A stretch of 11,263 bases of DNA from CAVPRW01 sp046727435 [NCBI: bacterium] (GCA_046727435.1 JBKPCR010000550.1:1-11263), one strand, 5' to 3'. Numbered from the stretch's first letter, positions 1 through 6,718 are shown. A program made the numbers and translations. Notes: generated from the sequence alone by a model not told the origin.

Positions 1-372
1 GACCCGCGCCTCATGATAGATCTGCGAGAGGTCGCGCGTGCGGGCCGCACGCTCGGCGACGGCCGTGTAGGTCCCGAACAAAATCACTAAAATGGTGCCC
101 AGGATGCCGATGGCGATCACTACCTCGAGCAGCGTGAACCCCGCGGGGTGCTGCGCGAGGCCTGAAACGGGGCGCGGCTGGTCCGCGGTCATGGGCAGAT
201 ACCTAGGCGAAGCCAGGCGTCCGAGGCGTCGCTCCCAGGGATCATCCCAGGCCTCCTCCAGGTTCGCGGCATGGCACGCGGCTGGACGGGCGACCGGACC
301 ATGCTGCACCGCCTGCACCCGTATGAGCCGGATCAGTTGCTGTCGGGCTATTTCCCATGCGGACTCGCTCAT
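1..372 (-). CDS. Prepilin-type N-terminal cleavage/methylation domain protein, partial
   Basis: This is a type IV pilin / type II secretion pseudopilin-like precursor, cut by the left edge (124 codons seen). The diagnostic segment is HPAG|FTLLEVVIAIGILG: a prepilin peptidase site with Gly before Phe, Glu at +5, and a hydrophobic helix of about 20 residues running to ILFGTY. The minor-pseudopilin type (GspJ/I-like) is an inference, because the globular domain is outside the window. Start choice is uncertain. ATG at 372 has a GGGAGG ribosome site 7-8 bases upstream and would give a 78-residue leader before the cleaved bond. ATG at 192, in the same frame with no stop between, gives a normal 18-residue leader but only a weak AGGT. 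The frame is closed upstream by a stop at 436-438. No companion secretion gene lies upstream, where the IS4 element begins. Family membership is seen directly; the exact role is not known. Confidence 0.85.
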   Translation of the reverse strand, partial: MSESAWEIARQQLIRLIRVQAVQHGPVARPAACHAANLEEAWDDPWERRLGRLASPRYLPMTADQPRPVSGLAQHPAGFTLLEVVIAIGILGTILVILFGTYTAVAERAARTRDLSQIYHEARV

Positions 373-439
373 ACCCCTACCTCCCCCCGCCACAGCTCCT
401 GGAGCCAAGCGCCCAGGCGCGGGCCCCTCGCGGGATCAA

Positions 440-463
440 CGTGCGCTCATGCATGAGCGCACG
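440..463. repeat. 24-bp perfect palindrome upstream of the prepilin gene
   Basis: Each half reads CGTGCGCTCATG followed by its exact reverse complement, with no spacer. It lies about 68 bases upstream of the prepilin start at 372, between that gene and the IS4 end at 531. No T-run follows on either strand, so an intrinsic terminator is unlikely. A dimeric regulator's operator is a possible reading but is inference. Confidence 0.6.
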
Positions 464-530
464 GTTCCAGAGCCCTCTCAATGTGAGGGTTACCGAGCCT
501 AAATTCACGTCACCAAAATTGCGTATGATC

Positions 531-547
531 CGGATGGCATTAAGTTA
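531..547 (+). repeat. Left terminal inverted repeat of the IS4-like element
   Basis: Reads CGGATGGCATTAAGTTA. The reverse complement of 2013-2029 is identical except for one base (G against A at the third position). Similarity stops abruptly inside the element. Confidence 0.75.
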
Positions 548-653
548 GGCAAAACCCATGCTTGCTGGCCTGGAATCACACGGATGTTGGCATCCTTCAA
601 GCACCTCCTGTATGTATTCAGGTCAACACTTCTATCATACAGGAGATCACCAG

Positions 654-1874
654 ATGGTGCCGAACATCACCGCCATCCTGCAACGCTTGACAAGCGAGTG
701 GGCCGCGCTGCTGCCACCCGAAGCGATTCTCGCCGTATGTGGCGAGGTCGGCTATACCGGGTGGCGCGACCGCGTGCTCACGCCCGTCACTACCGTGCAG
801 CTCTTCCTGTTGCAGATTTTGCATGGGAACACCGCGTGCAGCCACTTGCCCCATCTGTCGGGATTACGGTTCACGGCGGCAGCCTATGGTCAAGCGCGTG
901 CCAGACTCCCATTGCGCTGCTTTGACCTCCTCTGAGAGCGTTTCGGCCGCGCCGTGCAGGGCGCCGCCTTGGACGAAGAGCGGTGGCATGGTCATCACAC
1001 CTTTCGCGTCGATAGCTCGGGATGCTCCATGCCCGATACGCCTGCCCTCCCGGACGCGTTCGGCCAATCGACAGAGCAGCGGCCGGGGTGCGGCTTTCCC
1101 GTGGCGCACCTCTTGGGACTGTTCCATGCCGGCACTGGAGTGCTCCTGAAGCTGGTCGTCGCACCCCTCCTGACCCATGATCTCGCTCAGGTGCAGGCGG
1201 TGCATCCGACCCTCCAACCAGGGGATGTACTCGTGGCCGATCGGGGCCTGTGTTCTTACGCCCATCTTGCCCTGCTCGTCCAAGCTGGCGTGCATGCCGT
1301 GCTCGGCGTCCGCGCCCGACAGATCGTGGATTTCACCCCGGGCCGGCCTTTTGTCCGGCCGAGTGTGCGCCGGACGCCGGCCGTCAAAGGCATCCCACGG
1401 TCCCGTTGGCTCAAAGCCCTAGGCGTCCATGACCAACTTGTGTCGTGGTTGAAACCGAAGACCTATCCTTCGTGGTTCGCCCGGGAGACCTTGGCAGCCC
1501 TGCCAGATTCGTTAGTGCTCCGGGAGGTGCGTTACCACCTCTGCACGCCTGGGTTCCGCACCCGCGAGATCACCCTGGTGACGACGCTGCTTGATCCAGA
1601 GGTCTACTCTGTCCCAGACCTTGCCGAGCTGTAAAGCCGACGCTGGCGGGTGGAAACATCGTGGGCACATTTTAAGACGACAATGCAGATGGACGTGCCG
1701 CATTGCAAAACCGTGCCAGGCGTGCTGAAGAAGCTGATGGTGTTCGCCATCGTCTACAACCTCGTGCGTCTGGTCATGTGGCAATCGGCGACCCTCCAAT
1801 ACACCGCCGTGGAGCAGATCAGCTTCCTGGATGCCCTGCGGTGGCTCAGCGCGCCAAGTAATGGCCTGCCATGA
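654..1874 (+). pseudogene. IS4-family DDE transposase with two in-frame stops
   Basis: One reading frame of 406 codons plus stop, starting at ATG 654 behind AGGAG at 641-645, is interrupted by TGA at 933-935 (codon 94) and TAA at 1632-1634 (codon 327). On both sides of each stop the sequence stays transposase-like in the same frame. The catalytic triad is visible: first Asp at codon 120 in RVDSSG, second Asp at codon 196 in VADRG, and Glu at codon 334 in RRWRVETSWAHFK. The IS4 signature Y-x2-R-x3-E-x6-K is spaced exactly as expected (R330, E334, K341), except that the tyrosine codon 327 is TAA, one base from TAT or TAC. The TGA at codon 94 could come from CGA. As read, no full-length transposase can be made without readthrough, so the element is probably not autonomous. 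Family assignment is strong; inactivity is inferred. Confidence 0.88.
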
Positions 1875-2012
1875 GTGGCGTTGATGGTTATCCCTATTCG
1901 CTCCCATCGGGTGGAGCCGCGCGTCAAGAAGCGGCGGCCCAAGAGCTTTCCTTTTATGATTAAACCCCGGCAAGTACTGCCTCAGCAGTTGGTACAACAA
2001 GAACTCCAAGGT

Positions 2013-2029
2013 TAACTTAATGCCATTCG
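2013..2029 (-). repeat. Right terminal inverted repeat of the IS4-like element
   Basis: Forward strand reads TAACTTAATGCCATTCG, the inverse of the left end with 16 of 17 positions matching. Confidence 0.75.
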
Positions 2030-2660
2030 CGCAAGAGCCCACATTCGCTGCAAATCCGGGATGCGCTTTGCTGGAGGGGAGTTAGCGTCATCTACAGGCT
2101 GTGCCCTCGTGGCAACGGCCCCCAGTGTCCGGCGAAACCGTTCCTTTTACCCAGATATGTTACCCAGCTACGTGTATCTGGAATCTTCTGGTTTTTCCTG
2201 CACCATATGCGTACAATAGGCCGCGCCATGAGGTTTTTGCGGCACACCGGAGGTGATGATGACCGCGTATGCCTATCTGGCCCTACGGCACTGTAGCTGA
2301 GATACCACCTAATAGGCTCTATTCCGTTGCCAAGAAAGACATTTTTGCATCACCATAGCTGGCCTCTATCCCACGGCGAATTTCCCCCGCAGGAACCGGC
2401 ACTTTCTCGCGACCGCTGAGCGTCTCACAGCCCCTGTTGCGGGGATTTTCGTCATGAATGGCCAGCGCCAAACGCGAAAAGGGAAACTCGCGTGCGTCGC
2501 GATGTTCCTTGTGAGGTCTGGTGGCAGCTTCCGTGCTGCAGGGCCTACTTGTTTGCAAGCCCATGTGCGGCTGTTTGCAGGCCGCTACCCCTCCCTGGTC
2601 ACATCCTCGCCAGCGCGATGGGCGGTGCAGACGAGCTCGCCGGCTCGCGTCGTGCTGTAG
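2030..2660. other. Unassigned region between the IS4 element and the copC remnant
   Basis: I recognise no protein or RNA gene here. Open frames exist on both strands, including a minus-strand frame from 2933 to 2319, but its first third is only the antisense of copC and the rest has no known motif and an odd composition. The region probably contains the DNA that replaced the 5' part of copC, since CopC similarity starts abruptly after a stop at 2658. It may be decayed mobile DNA; nothing seen proves this. Confidence 0.4.
2256..2300 (+). other. Possible 5' stub of a lost gene (14-15 codons)
   Basis: A strong ribosome site (GGAGGT at 2249-2254) sits just before two tandem ATG codons (2256 and 2259). 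The frame then encodes MTAYAYLALRHCS and stops at 2298-2300. With tandem starts 1 and 4 bases after the site, the spacing is tight. It may be the start of a gene whose body was deleted, a leader peptide, or chance. No family is recognised. Confidence 0.2.
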
Positions 2661-2888
2661 TGTAACGAACGCCTCGAAGCCCAATTCTCCCAGATCTTGG
2701 GATGGAATCAGGCGGGCAAACCGATGGACAGTCACGACATCCAGGTCGGGCCGGATGATCCAAAGAAACTTTCCGTGAGGCTCCCAGCCTTGTCCGCCGG
2801 AACCTACACGGTCAAGTTTCGCGTGCGCTACGTCGACGGCCATGTCGTCGAGGTGGAGTTCCCCTGTCCCGTGCGGAGCCGTCAATGA
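2661..2888 (+). pseudogene. copC: Copper resistance protein CopC, 5'-truncated remnant
   Basis: CopC is a periplasmic copper-binding beta-barrel protein, usually about 120 residues with a signal peptide. Only the C-terminal 65-70 residues remain. Similarity begins near LEAQFSQILGWNQAGKPMD and runs through PKKLSVRLPALSAGTYTVKF and the conserved SVDGHVVEGxF-like end, here YVDGHVVEVEF. The conserved His before VVE is kept. The signal peptide and the N-terminal copper-binding His are gone: the frame is closed by TAG at 2658-2660 and the sequence before it is unrelated. A TTG at 2697 could be misread as a start but lies inside the domain. The stop overlaps the copD start as ATGA, the usual operon coupling. 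The truncated product could not be exported, so I call it a pseudogene. Confidence 0.82.
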
Positions 2889-3498
2889 TCGGCCTCGGCA
2901 TCGCCGTCCGGACGCTTCACCTCGGGGCCTCACTAGCGCTGGCTGGCCTCTTTACCTTTCTCCTGTTGGTGGCACGTCCGGCGTTTCAGGTCGGGAAGAG
3001 GGACCTCCGCTCGGCGCCGGAGCATTTCGACGCCGGGCTATTGCGCCTGGCCGGTTGGAGCCTCGTAGTCCTGTTCCTGACCGCACTCCTGGGCTTCTGG
3101 GTGCAACTGGCAACGGCGACCGGACGCCCGCTGCTTCAGGCCCTGGCGCCGGACACGACCTGGAGCCTGCTCACCACCACGCAGTATGGACGCGTCTGGA
3201 TGATTCGTATGGCCCTGATGGCGGGGCTGGGCGGCATCCTGTGGCTGCGCGGCCGGGAACAAGATGGGAGGGATTGGTGGGCTTTACGGCTGGAAGTCGT
3301 CGGCTTGGCCGTCAGCATTCTGGTGGCACACGCATGGACGGGGCATTCGGCTACGGGTGAAGGCTGGACCCTCGCCTACCGAGTGACGGCCGATGCCCTC
3401 CATTTGGCTGCCAGTGGGGTGTGGTTGGGAAGTCTCCCGGCGCTCTTCTTCCTGCTAACCCGGGCGCAGCGCAGCGATGATCCGCAGGCGGCTTTGCC
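2885..3498 (+). pseudogene. copD: Copper resistance membrane protein CopD, 3'-truncated
   Basis: CopD is an inner-membrane protein that works with CopC in copper handling, normally about 300 residues with around eight membrane helices. About 200 residues are present from ATG 2885. They include hydrophobic helices at residues 9-30 and 55-78, a segment around MIRMALMAGLGGIL, one at VVGLAVSILVAHAW, and the conserved ADALHLAASGVWLGSLPAL near residues 170-188. Near 3490 the similarity ends where base composition switches to AT-rich. The open frame continues for about 60 unrelated residues, rich in Lys, Arg and Gly, to a stop at 3674-3676. The C-terminal half of CopD does not reappear downstream. 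The cause is most likely insertion of the transposon remnant that follows. The short fused product may be made but should be non-functional. Confidence 0.82.
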
Positions 3499-4110
3499 TC
3501 AAAAGTCAAAAATGAGCTCAAAATTAACTGTTTTAGACGTAAAAAAAGTCAATAAAGCGCATGCAAAACCGACTTTTGCGGCAAAACCCCCGCCGGGAGA
3601 GGGCGGGATGAGGACCCGGGAAAGACATGGTAGGCGCTGGCGGGCCCGGCGGGCCGGCTTTTGCGGACTCCACTGATGGTGCTGGGCGAGGCCAAAGGGC
3701 GGATTTATAGTCCCGAAGAGCTCGGCCGGAAGTTTTCGCACGCCCTGTTACCTCGTACCACCAATCAATACGGCTGCGTGATCTTGCATCGCTACCACTT
3801 CTATGTGGAAGCGGGGATGGCCAAGACGCAGGTCTTCCTCTGGGTCTCTGGAGAGCAATTGCGCGCGGTGTTGGACAATGTTGTGTTAGCGGAATACCAC
3901 TGCCGCTACGGCTGGCGCGAACGCCAAGTCACCGACATTCGCGACGGGGTCCTTTACCTTACTCGCTTTGCCTCGCCGCAAAGTACGCTGATCCCACTCA
4001 ATCCCCAGGAGTCAGTGGTCGTCTATCGGCCTCAGGCACCGCGGTGTCAGGCACGTCTGTCCTGCTCCACGCAGCAGTCGGTATTGTTCGATTCGATACA
4101 TACGGAATAA
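3499..4110 (+). mobile_element. Internally deleted insertion-sequence remnant interrupting copD
   Basis: The segment begins with about 90 AT-rich bases (3499-3587) unlike the GC-rich surroundings. These contain CAAAAGTC (3500-3507), its inverse GACTTTTG (3571-3578) and another AAAAAGTCAA, the kind of short repeated sites found at the ends of transposons with integrase-like transposases. A transposase C-terminal fragment follows on the same strand. The catalytic part that should lie between is missing and no matching right end is visible, so the copy is deleted internally and perhaps on the right too. The boundaries are inferred from composition and from where CopD similarity ends. Confidence 0.55.
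3676..4110 (+). pseudogene. C-terminal fragment of an integrase-type (DDE) transposase
   Basis: The frame from ATG 3676 to TAA 4108-4110 encodes 144 residues with the look of the post-catalytic beta domain of integrase/Mu-type transposases: GRIYSPEELGRKFSHALLPR (residues 8-27), then YGCVILHRYHFYVEAGMAKT and VFLWVSGEQLRAVLDNVVLA, ending with a low-similarity tail. Such domains follow the DDE core in IS481-like and related elements. No DDE core is present upstream in any frame here, so the gene is a fragment. The frame is open a few codons further upstream, but that part is GC-rich junction sequence. I rely on remembered family patterns, so the subfamily is uncertain. Confidence 0.6.
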
Positions 4111-4147
4111 GGTCCGCGTAAGTGCACGCTGGTGTAACGGAGGTCGT

Positions 4148-4259
4148 GACTCTGTTGGTTAAGTCAAAAACGCGTGGGAAAACGGCCCTGCATAAGACAT
4201 TTGAAGGCTAAAGAGACCGAGGCTGTGCCTCTGGTGACACACACTTCCATGGCGTTGAA
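4148..4259. repeat. Inverted-repeat element, copy 1 (one end only)
   Basis: About 112 bases align without gaps to 6576-6687 at roughly 75 per cent identity, beginning with the tip GACTCTGTTGGTTAA. That tip is the exact reverse complement of the right tip of copy 2 (6704-6718). Similarity fades after the shared GGCGTTG. The opposite tip is absent, so this copy is truncated. It ends about 30 bases before the start of the MDR gene and therefore occupies that gene's promoter region. Confidence 0.75.
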
Positions 4260-4287
4260 GGACGTCTCTTGCCAGGAAAGACAAGCT

Positions 4288-4881
4288 ATGCAAACACTGG
4301 AGATCGACCATCATGGCCCACTGTCCGCACTCACGGTCCGTGACGTGCTGCGCCCGGCGATCGGCCCTCAGGAGGTGCTGATCGCCATCGAAGCCGCCGC
4401 GATTAATCCTAGTGATATCGCCAGTGCCGAGGGCCGGTTTGAGCACGCGCCCTTGCCGCGCATTTTAGGACACGATTTTGCGGGGCTGGTCTGTGATGGC
4501 CCTACCGACCTCATCGGCCAGGACGTGTGGGTGTCCGGCGGCGATCTGGGCATCTGGCGCGATGGCACGCACGCCGAGTATCTCGCCATCCCGCGTGACG
4601 GTGTGGCCCTGCGTCCACGCGAGCTCTCCGTCGAAGAAGCAGCAGCCGTGGGCGTGCCGTTCTTCACGGCGTGGGCGGCGCTGATGGACCGAGGCGGGCT
4701 ACAAGCGGGGGAGTGGGTGATTATCTCAGGGGCCTCCGGGGCGGTCGGCAACGCCGCCGTCCAGATCGCCGCGGCGCGTCACGCCAAGGTCATCGCGCTC
4801 GTCAGACACGCGAGCGACGACGCGCGGGTGGACGCCAGGGCAACGGTGCACACCTCCGCTCCCCGTGGTATACAGGAGCCT
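4288..4881 (+). pseudogene. MDR-family (quinone reductase-like) oxidoreductase, 3'-truncated
   Basis: This is a medium-chain dehydrogenase/reductase of the quinone oxidoreductase type, which would reduce C=C or C=O bonds with NAD(P)H. The GroES-like N-domain is intact: EAAAINPSDIASAEGRF at residues 35-51, then LGHDFAG at 60-66. The nucleotide-binding motif ISGASGAVGNAAVQIA follows at 146-161. Similarity stops around residues 180-198, after the first beta-alpha-beta unit and the second strand (KVIALVR). The rest of the Rossmann fold and the C-terminal lid are missing; family members have about 320-340 residues. The frame runs on without a stop into the next gene, giving a 266-residue chimera ending at 5088. 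Start ATG 4288 has AGGAAAG at 4274-4280. A longer frame from 4174 would only translate the repeat element. No catalytic zinc ligands are visible, which fits the quinone reductase branch. Confidence 0.75.
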
Positions 4882-5181
4882 ATGGGCCGCATCCTGGCCG
4901 AGTCGAAAATCAGCGCCCTGGCCGCACAGTTTCCGAGCCTCAAGACAGCGCCGGGGGTCTCCCCATGGGACCCCGATGCCCTCAATGCGTGGGCCGCGAC
5001 CCCTGCGCATCCAGGCGACCAGGCCAGGTGGGCGGCGCGGTTTATTCTGAACCTCTGGGACCCGTCGCGGGGTTGGAGTGCGGGGTAGTTTGACGTGTAT
5101 CAAGCCTTTTCAGATTGGGACGATGCCCATCGCCAGGCGTTTCTGACCTGAGCCAATGACCCCTTTCACCCCTGGCGCTAA
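4882..5181 (+). pseudogene. Conserved small hypothetical protein with TAG and TGA nonsense codons
   Basis: From about ATG 4882 (AGGAG at 4874-4878, only 3 bases upstream) the frame encodes a small Trp-rich protein resembling a widespread family of unknown function of about 90 residues, as I remember it. The visible run is ISALAAQFPSLKTAPG, SPWDPDALNAWAA, AARFILNLWDPSRGWSAG. A TAG interrupts at 5086-5088, followed in the same frame by FDVYQAFSDWDDAHRQAFLT. A TGA at 5149-5151 comes next, then ANDPFHPWR and a natural TAA at 5179-5181. The TGA sits where the family has Trp (TGG, one base away). The TAG sits where an Arg is expected before FD. The continued similarity past both stops is why I extend the gene to 5181. 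Its 5' end is joined to the broken MDR gene in frame. Function unknown. Confidence 0.68.
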
Positions 5182-5882
5182 GCCGGGAGCGGCTGCAGGC
5201 AGCCGGTGGTCACCACGCCATTTCCCCCTTAAGCCACCTGGCACGAGCGTGCCAACGGAGAGACCGAGGCCGGCCCCCGCAAACAACTCCCCCGGATAAT
5301 CACTGGCGCAGTGGTGATGATACCGTCGGAATCTAAGAAGACGCTCGGCGACTCCCGGGGGTTCGGGCACCGGGCCAGGGACATATCCGATGCGGCGGGC
5401 CAAGCGGAGTTGCCGGAGCTAGCGGAGGCGGCGGAGCGTCGCCGGCCGCCAAAATCCGGGCGACGAACGGAGCGCCCCTTGCGGGCGGTCGGTTCGGCCG
5501 CGCGACCACTGCCCCGATGCGTTGAGACGCCCCTTCCCTGTCACTGGCTCCATCACCAGGCGGGCGGGGGTGGCGGAAATGGTGGAGGCGGTTCCGGTGG
5601 TGGAACAGGAGGCGCTGGGTCGGGGAGCGGTGGTTCTGGAGGCGGAGGCAAGGGTGGTTCAGCCCATGATTCGCGAGGCGTCTTGGTGTCAGACTAGACA
5701 TGGGTCGCGCTCACCATGGGCATCCCTCCTGACCTTCGTGAGCACCAGGCTGCGTGTGCCTCTAGACCTCTACACAAGAGAAACTCTAAGAATACTTACC
5801 AAATAGTCTGTATGCCTCTAGAGAGGCACAGCGGCACACCGGAGCATCTTCTAGAGATATCCATCCACTACGGGATGACGTC
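5182..5882. other. Gene-poor spacer downstream of the MDR chimera
   Basis: No gene is recognised. Open frames on both strands (for example plus 5311-5697 and minus 5333-5701) have low-complexity or arginine/proline-rich products and no known motif, so they are probably artefacts of high GC. The stretch holds the glycine-codon-rich tract at 5558-5660. Near 5813-5828 there is a short imperfect stem (TGCCTCT/AGAGGCA-like) beyond the end of the rlpA-like gene, with no T-run to support a terminator. Confidence 0.4.
5558..5660 (+). repeat. GG-triplet-rich low-complexity tract
   Basis: About 100 bases made almost entirely of GGN triplets. Read in one plus frame they give a Gly/Ser linker-like run (GGGGGNGGGGSGGGTGG and onwards). 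In the frame starting at 5522 the same bases read as Val/Glu/Ala-rich. No ribosome site or domain points to real translation. It could be the linker of a decayed protein or simple-sequence drift. Confidence 0.5.
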
Positions 5883-6272
5883 TTAGGAGGCGTTCTCGAC
5901 CACGACGACTTGCACCCGTTCGGTGCTGCGTGCCAGTATTCCTACGCGCTTGGCCGCCGCTTCCGAGAGGTCGATAAGACGACCCTTGCCGCCCCCGTAC
6001 GGTCCACGGTCGTTGATTTTCACGACCACGTGCTGCTTCGTCCGAAGATTGGTGACCTTGACCTTCGTTCCCAGGGGTAAGGAGCGATGGGCCGCCGTCA
6101 ATTGCCCTCGTGAGAAGCGCTCCCCGCTGACCGTTTTCTGCCCCTGATGCGGCTTTCCATACCAGGAGGCGAAGCCCACCTGGCCGGCCTGAGCACGCCC
6201 GCCGAAGGCGAGTTCTGGTATGGGCGTGAGGAAGATTCCTACGAGCCCCACAATAGCTAGCAGTCTTCGCAT
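5883..6272 (-). CDS. rlpA: RlpA-like septal ring / cell-wall hydrolase domain protein
   Basis: A small secreted protein with the RlpA double-psi beta-barrel domain, whose family cleaves or binds denuded peptidoglycan at the division site. The 129 residues comprise a signal peptide (MRRLLAIVGLVGIFLTPIPE, likely cut after AQA at 27-29), then GFASWYG (33-39), GERFS (50-54), TAAHRSLPLGTKVKVTNL (59-76) and VKINDRGPY (84-92). His62 and Asp88 are the family's conserved active-site pair. RLIDLSEAAAKRVGI closes the barrel. There is no lipobox cysteine and no C-terminal SPOR domain, both present in E. coli RlpA, so this is a minimal soluble periplasmic form. Start ATG 6272 is backed by GGAGGG about 7 bases upstream. 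It stands alone on this strand, with the MITE-like element between it and the TerB gene. Confident domain call; enzymatic activity unproven. Confidence 0.9.
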   Translation of the reverse strand: MRRLLAIVGLVGIFLTPIPELAFGGRAQAGQVGFASWYGKPHQGQKTVSGERFSRGQLTAAHRSLPLGTKVKVTNLRTKQHVVVKINDRGPYGGGKGRLIDLSEAAAKRVGILARSTERVQVVVVENAS

Positions 6273-6575
6273 GACATGCCCTCCATGGGGGGAAAGGATC
6301 TCTTCTCTAGCATCAAAAATACCACAGATGGTTCATGGCTGCATGAATGGCCGCTAGAGGGCGATTCCCCTAGCGTTCCGTTGCGGACAACCTCACGTGC
6401 GTGTGAGTCACGGAGGTCTTCAGGTCTCAGGAGGGGACGAACTGCAGAGGCGTGCCCGACTCAATGTGAGAGCATCGGCTCATGAGGGCTGGAAGTGTTG
6501 GGGGTCATAGGAAAAAGGTGGGAATCCCAGCCAGGTCATTCTGAGAGCGCTCGCAGCACAAACATGGTCATGACT
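6273..6575. other. Intergenic region upstream of the rlpA-like gene
   Basis: About 300 bases without a recognisable gene. It should contain the rlpA-like promoter on the minus strand, but I see no convincing -35/-10 pair. The only open frames are short and featureless. Confidence 0.4.
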
Positions 6576-6718
6576 GACTCTGTTGGGTAAGTCAAAAAGA
6601 CGCGGAAAAGTGGGCTTGCATACGACGTTTGACGGCCAAAGAGACCGCGGGCATTCCCCTGGTGACATGCACTTCCGTGGCGTTGGGGATTGACCACCGC
6701 GGATTAACCAACAGAGTC
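6576..6718. mobile_element. 143-bp MITE-like element, copy 2 (both inverted ends present)
   Basis: The ends GACTCTGTTGGGTAA (6576-6590) and TTAACCAACAGAGTC (6704-6718) are inverted repeats matching at 14 of 15 positions. The first 112 bases align without gaps to the repeat at 4148-4259. No transposase fits in 143 bases, so it must move in trans if at all. Flanks GGTCATGACT (left) and GGTCGTGGCG (right) match at 7 of 10 positions, a possible worn target duplication, but this is weak. On the minus strand both copies keep a frame ending in TGA at the same point just inside the tip, suggesting derivation from the 3' end of a larger IS. Confidence 0.75.

Larger units (their letters stand above)
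531..2029 (+). mobile_element. Degenerate IS4-family insertion sequence
   Basis: The element is about 1.5 kb, bounded by 17-bp inverted repeats (531-547 and 2013-2029) that match at 16 positions and share the core ATGGCATTAAGTTA. It encloses one IS4-type DDE transposase on the plus strand. Size, ends and a single transposase fit the IS4 family. I find no convincing target duplication next to the repeats: the bases outside are TGCGTATGATC on the left and CGCAAGAGCCC on the right. The copy is therefore old, rearranged, or my ends are a few bases off. About 140 bases between the transposase stop and the right end hold no recognisable gene. Confidence 0.75.

Noticed and set aside
1512-2042. A 176-codon minus-strand open frame over the IS4 right end
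   Set aside because: It is antisense to the transposase C-terminus, which carries the real motifs.
2319-2933. A 204-codon minus-strand open frame
   Set aside because: Its N-terminal third is the exact antisense of copC and the remainder has no recognisable motif or good ribosome site.
654-5181. Stop-codon reassignment or selenocysteine/pyrrolysine recoding
   Set aside because: All three stops occur as interruptions, and the same codons end intact neighbouring genes at the expected lengths. No SECIS-like hairpin is evident. Decay is simpler.
5311-5701. Opposing open frames of about 125 codons
   Set aside because: Low-complexity or Arg/Pro-rich products on both strands with no domain; typical of GC-rich non-coding DNA.
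5813-5828. Rho-independent terminator after the rlpA-like gene
   Set aside because: The stem is short and imperfect, and no T-run follows on the minus strand.
2239-5844. 14-base direct repeat GCGGCACACCGGAG near 2239 and 5831
   Set aside because: An isolated 14-base match in 11 kb can arise by chance and the flanks do not align.
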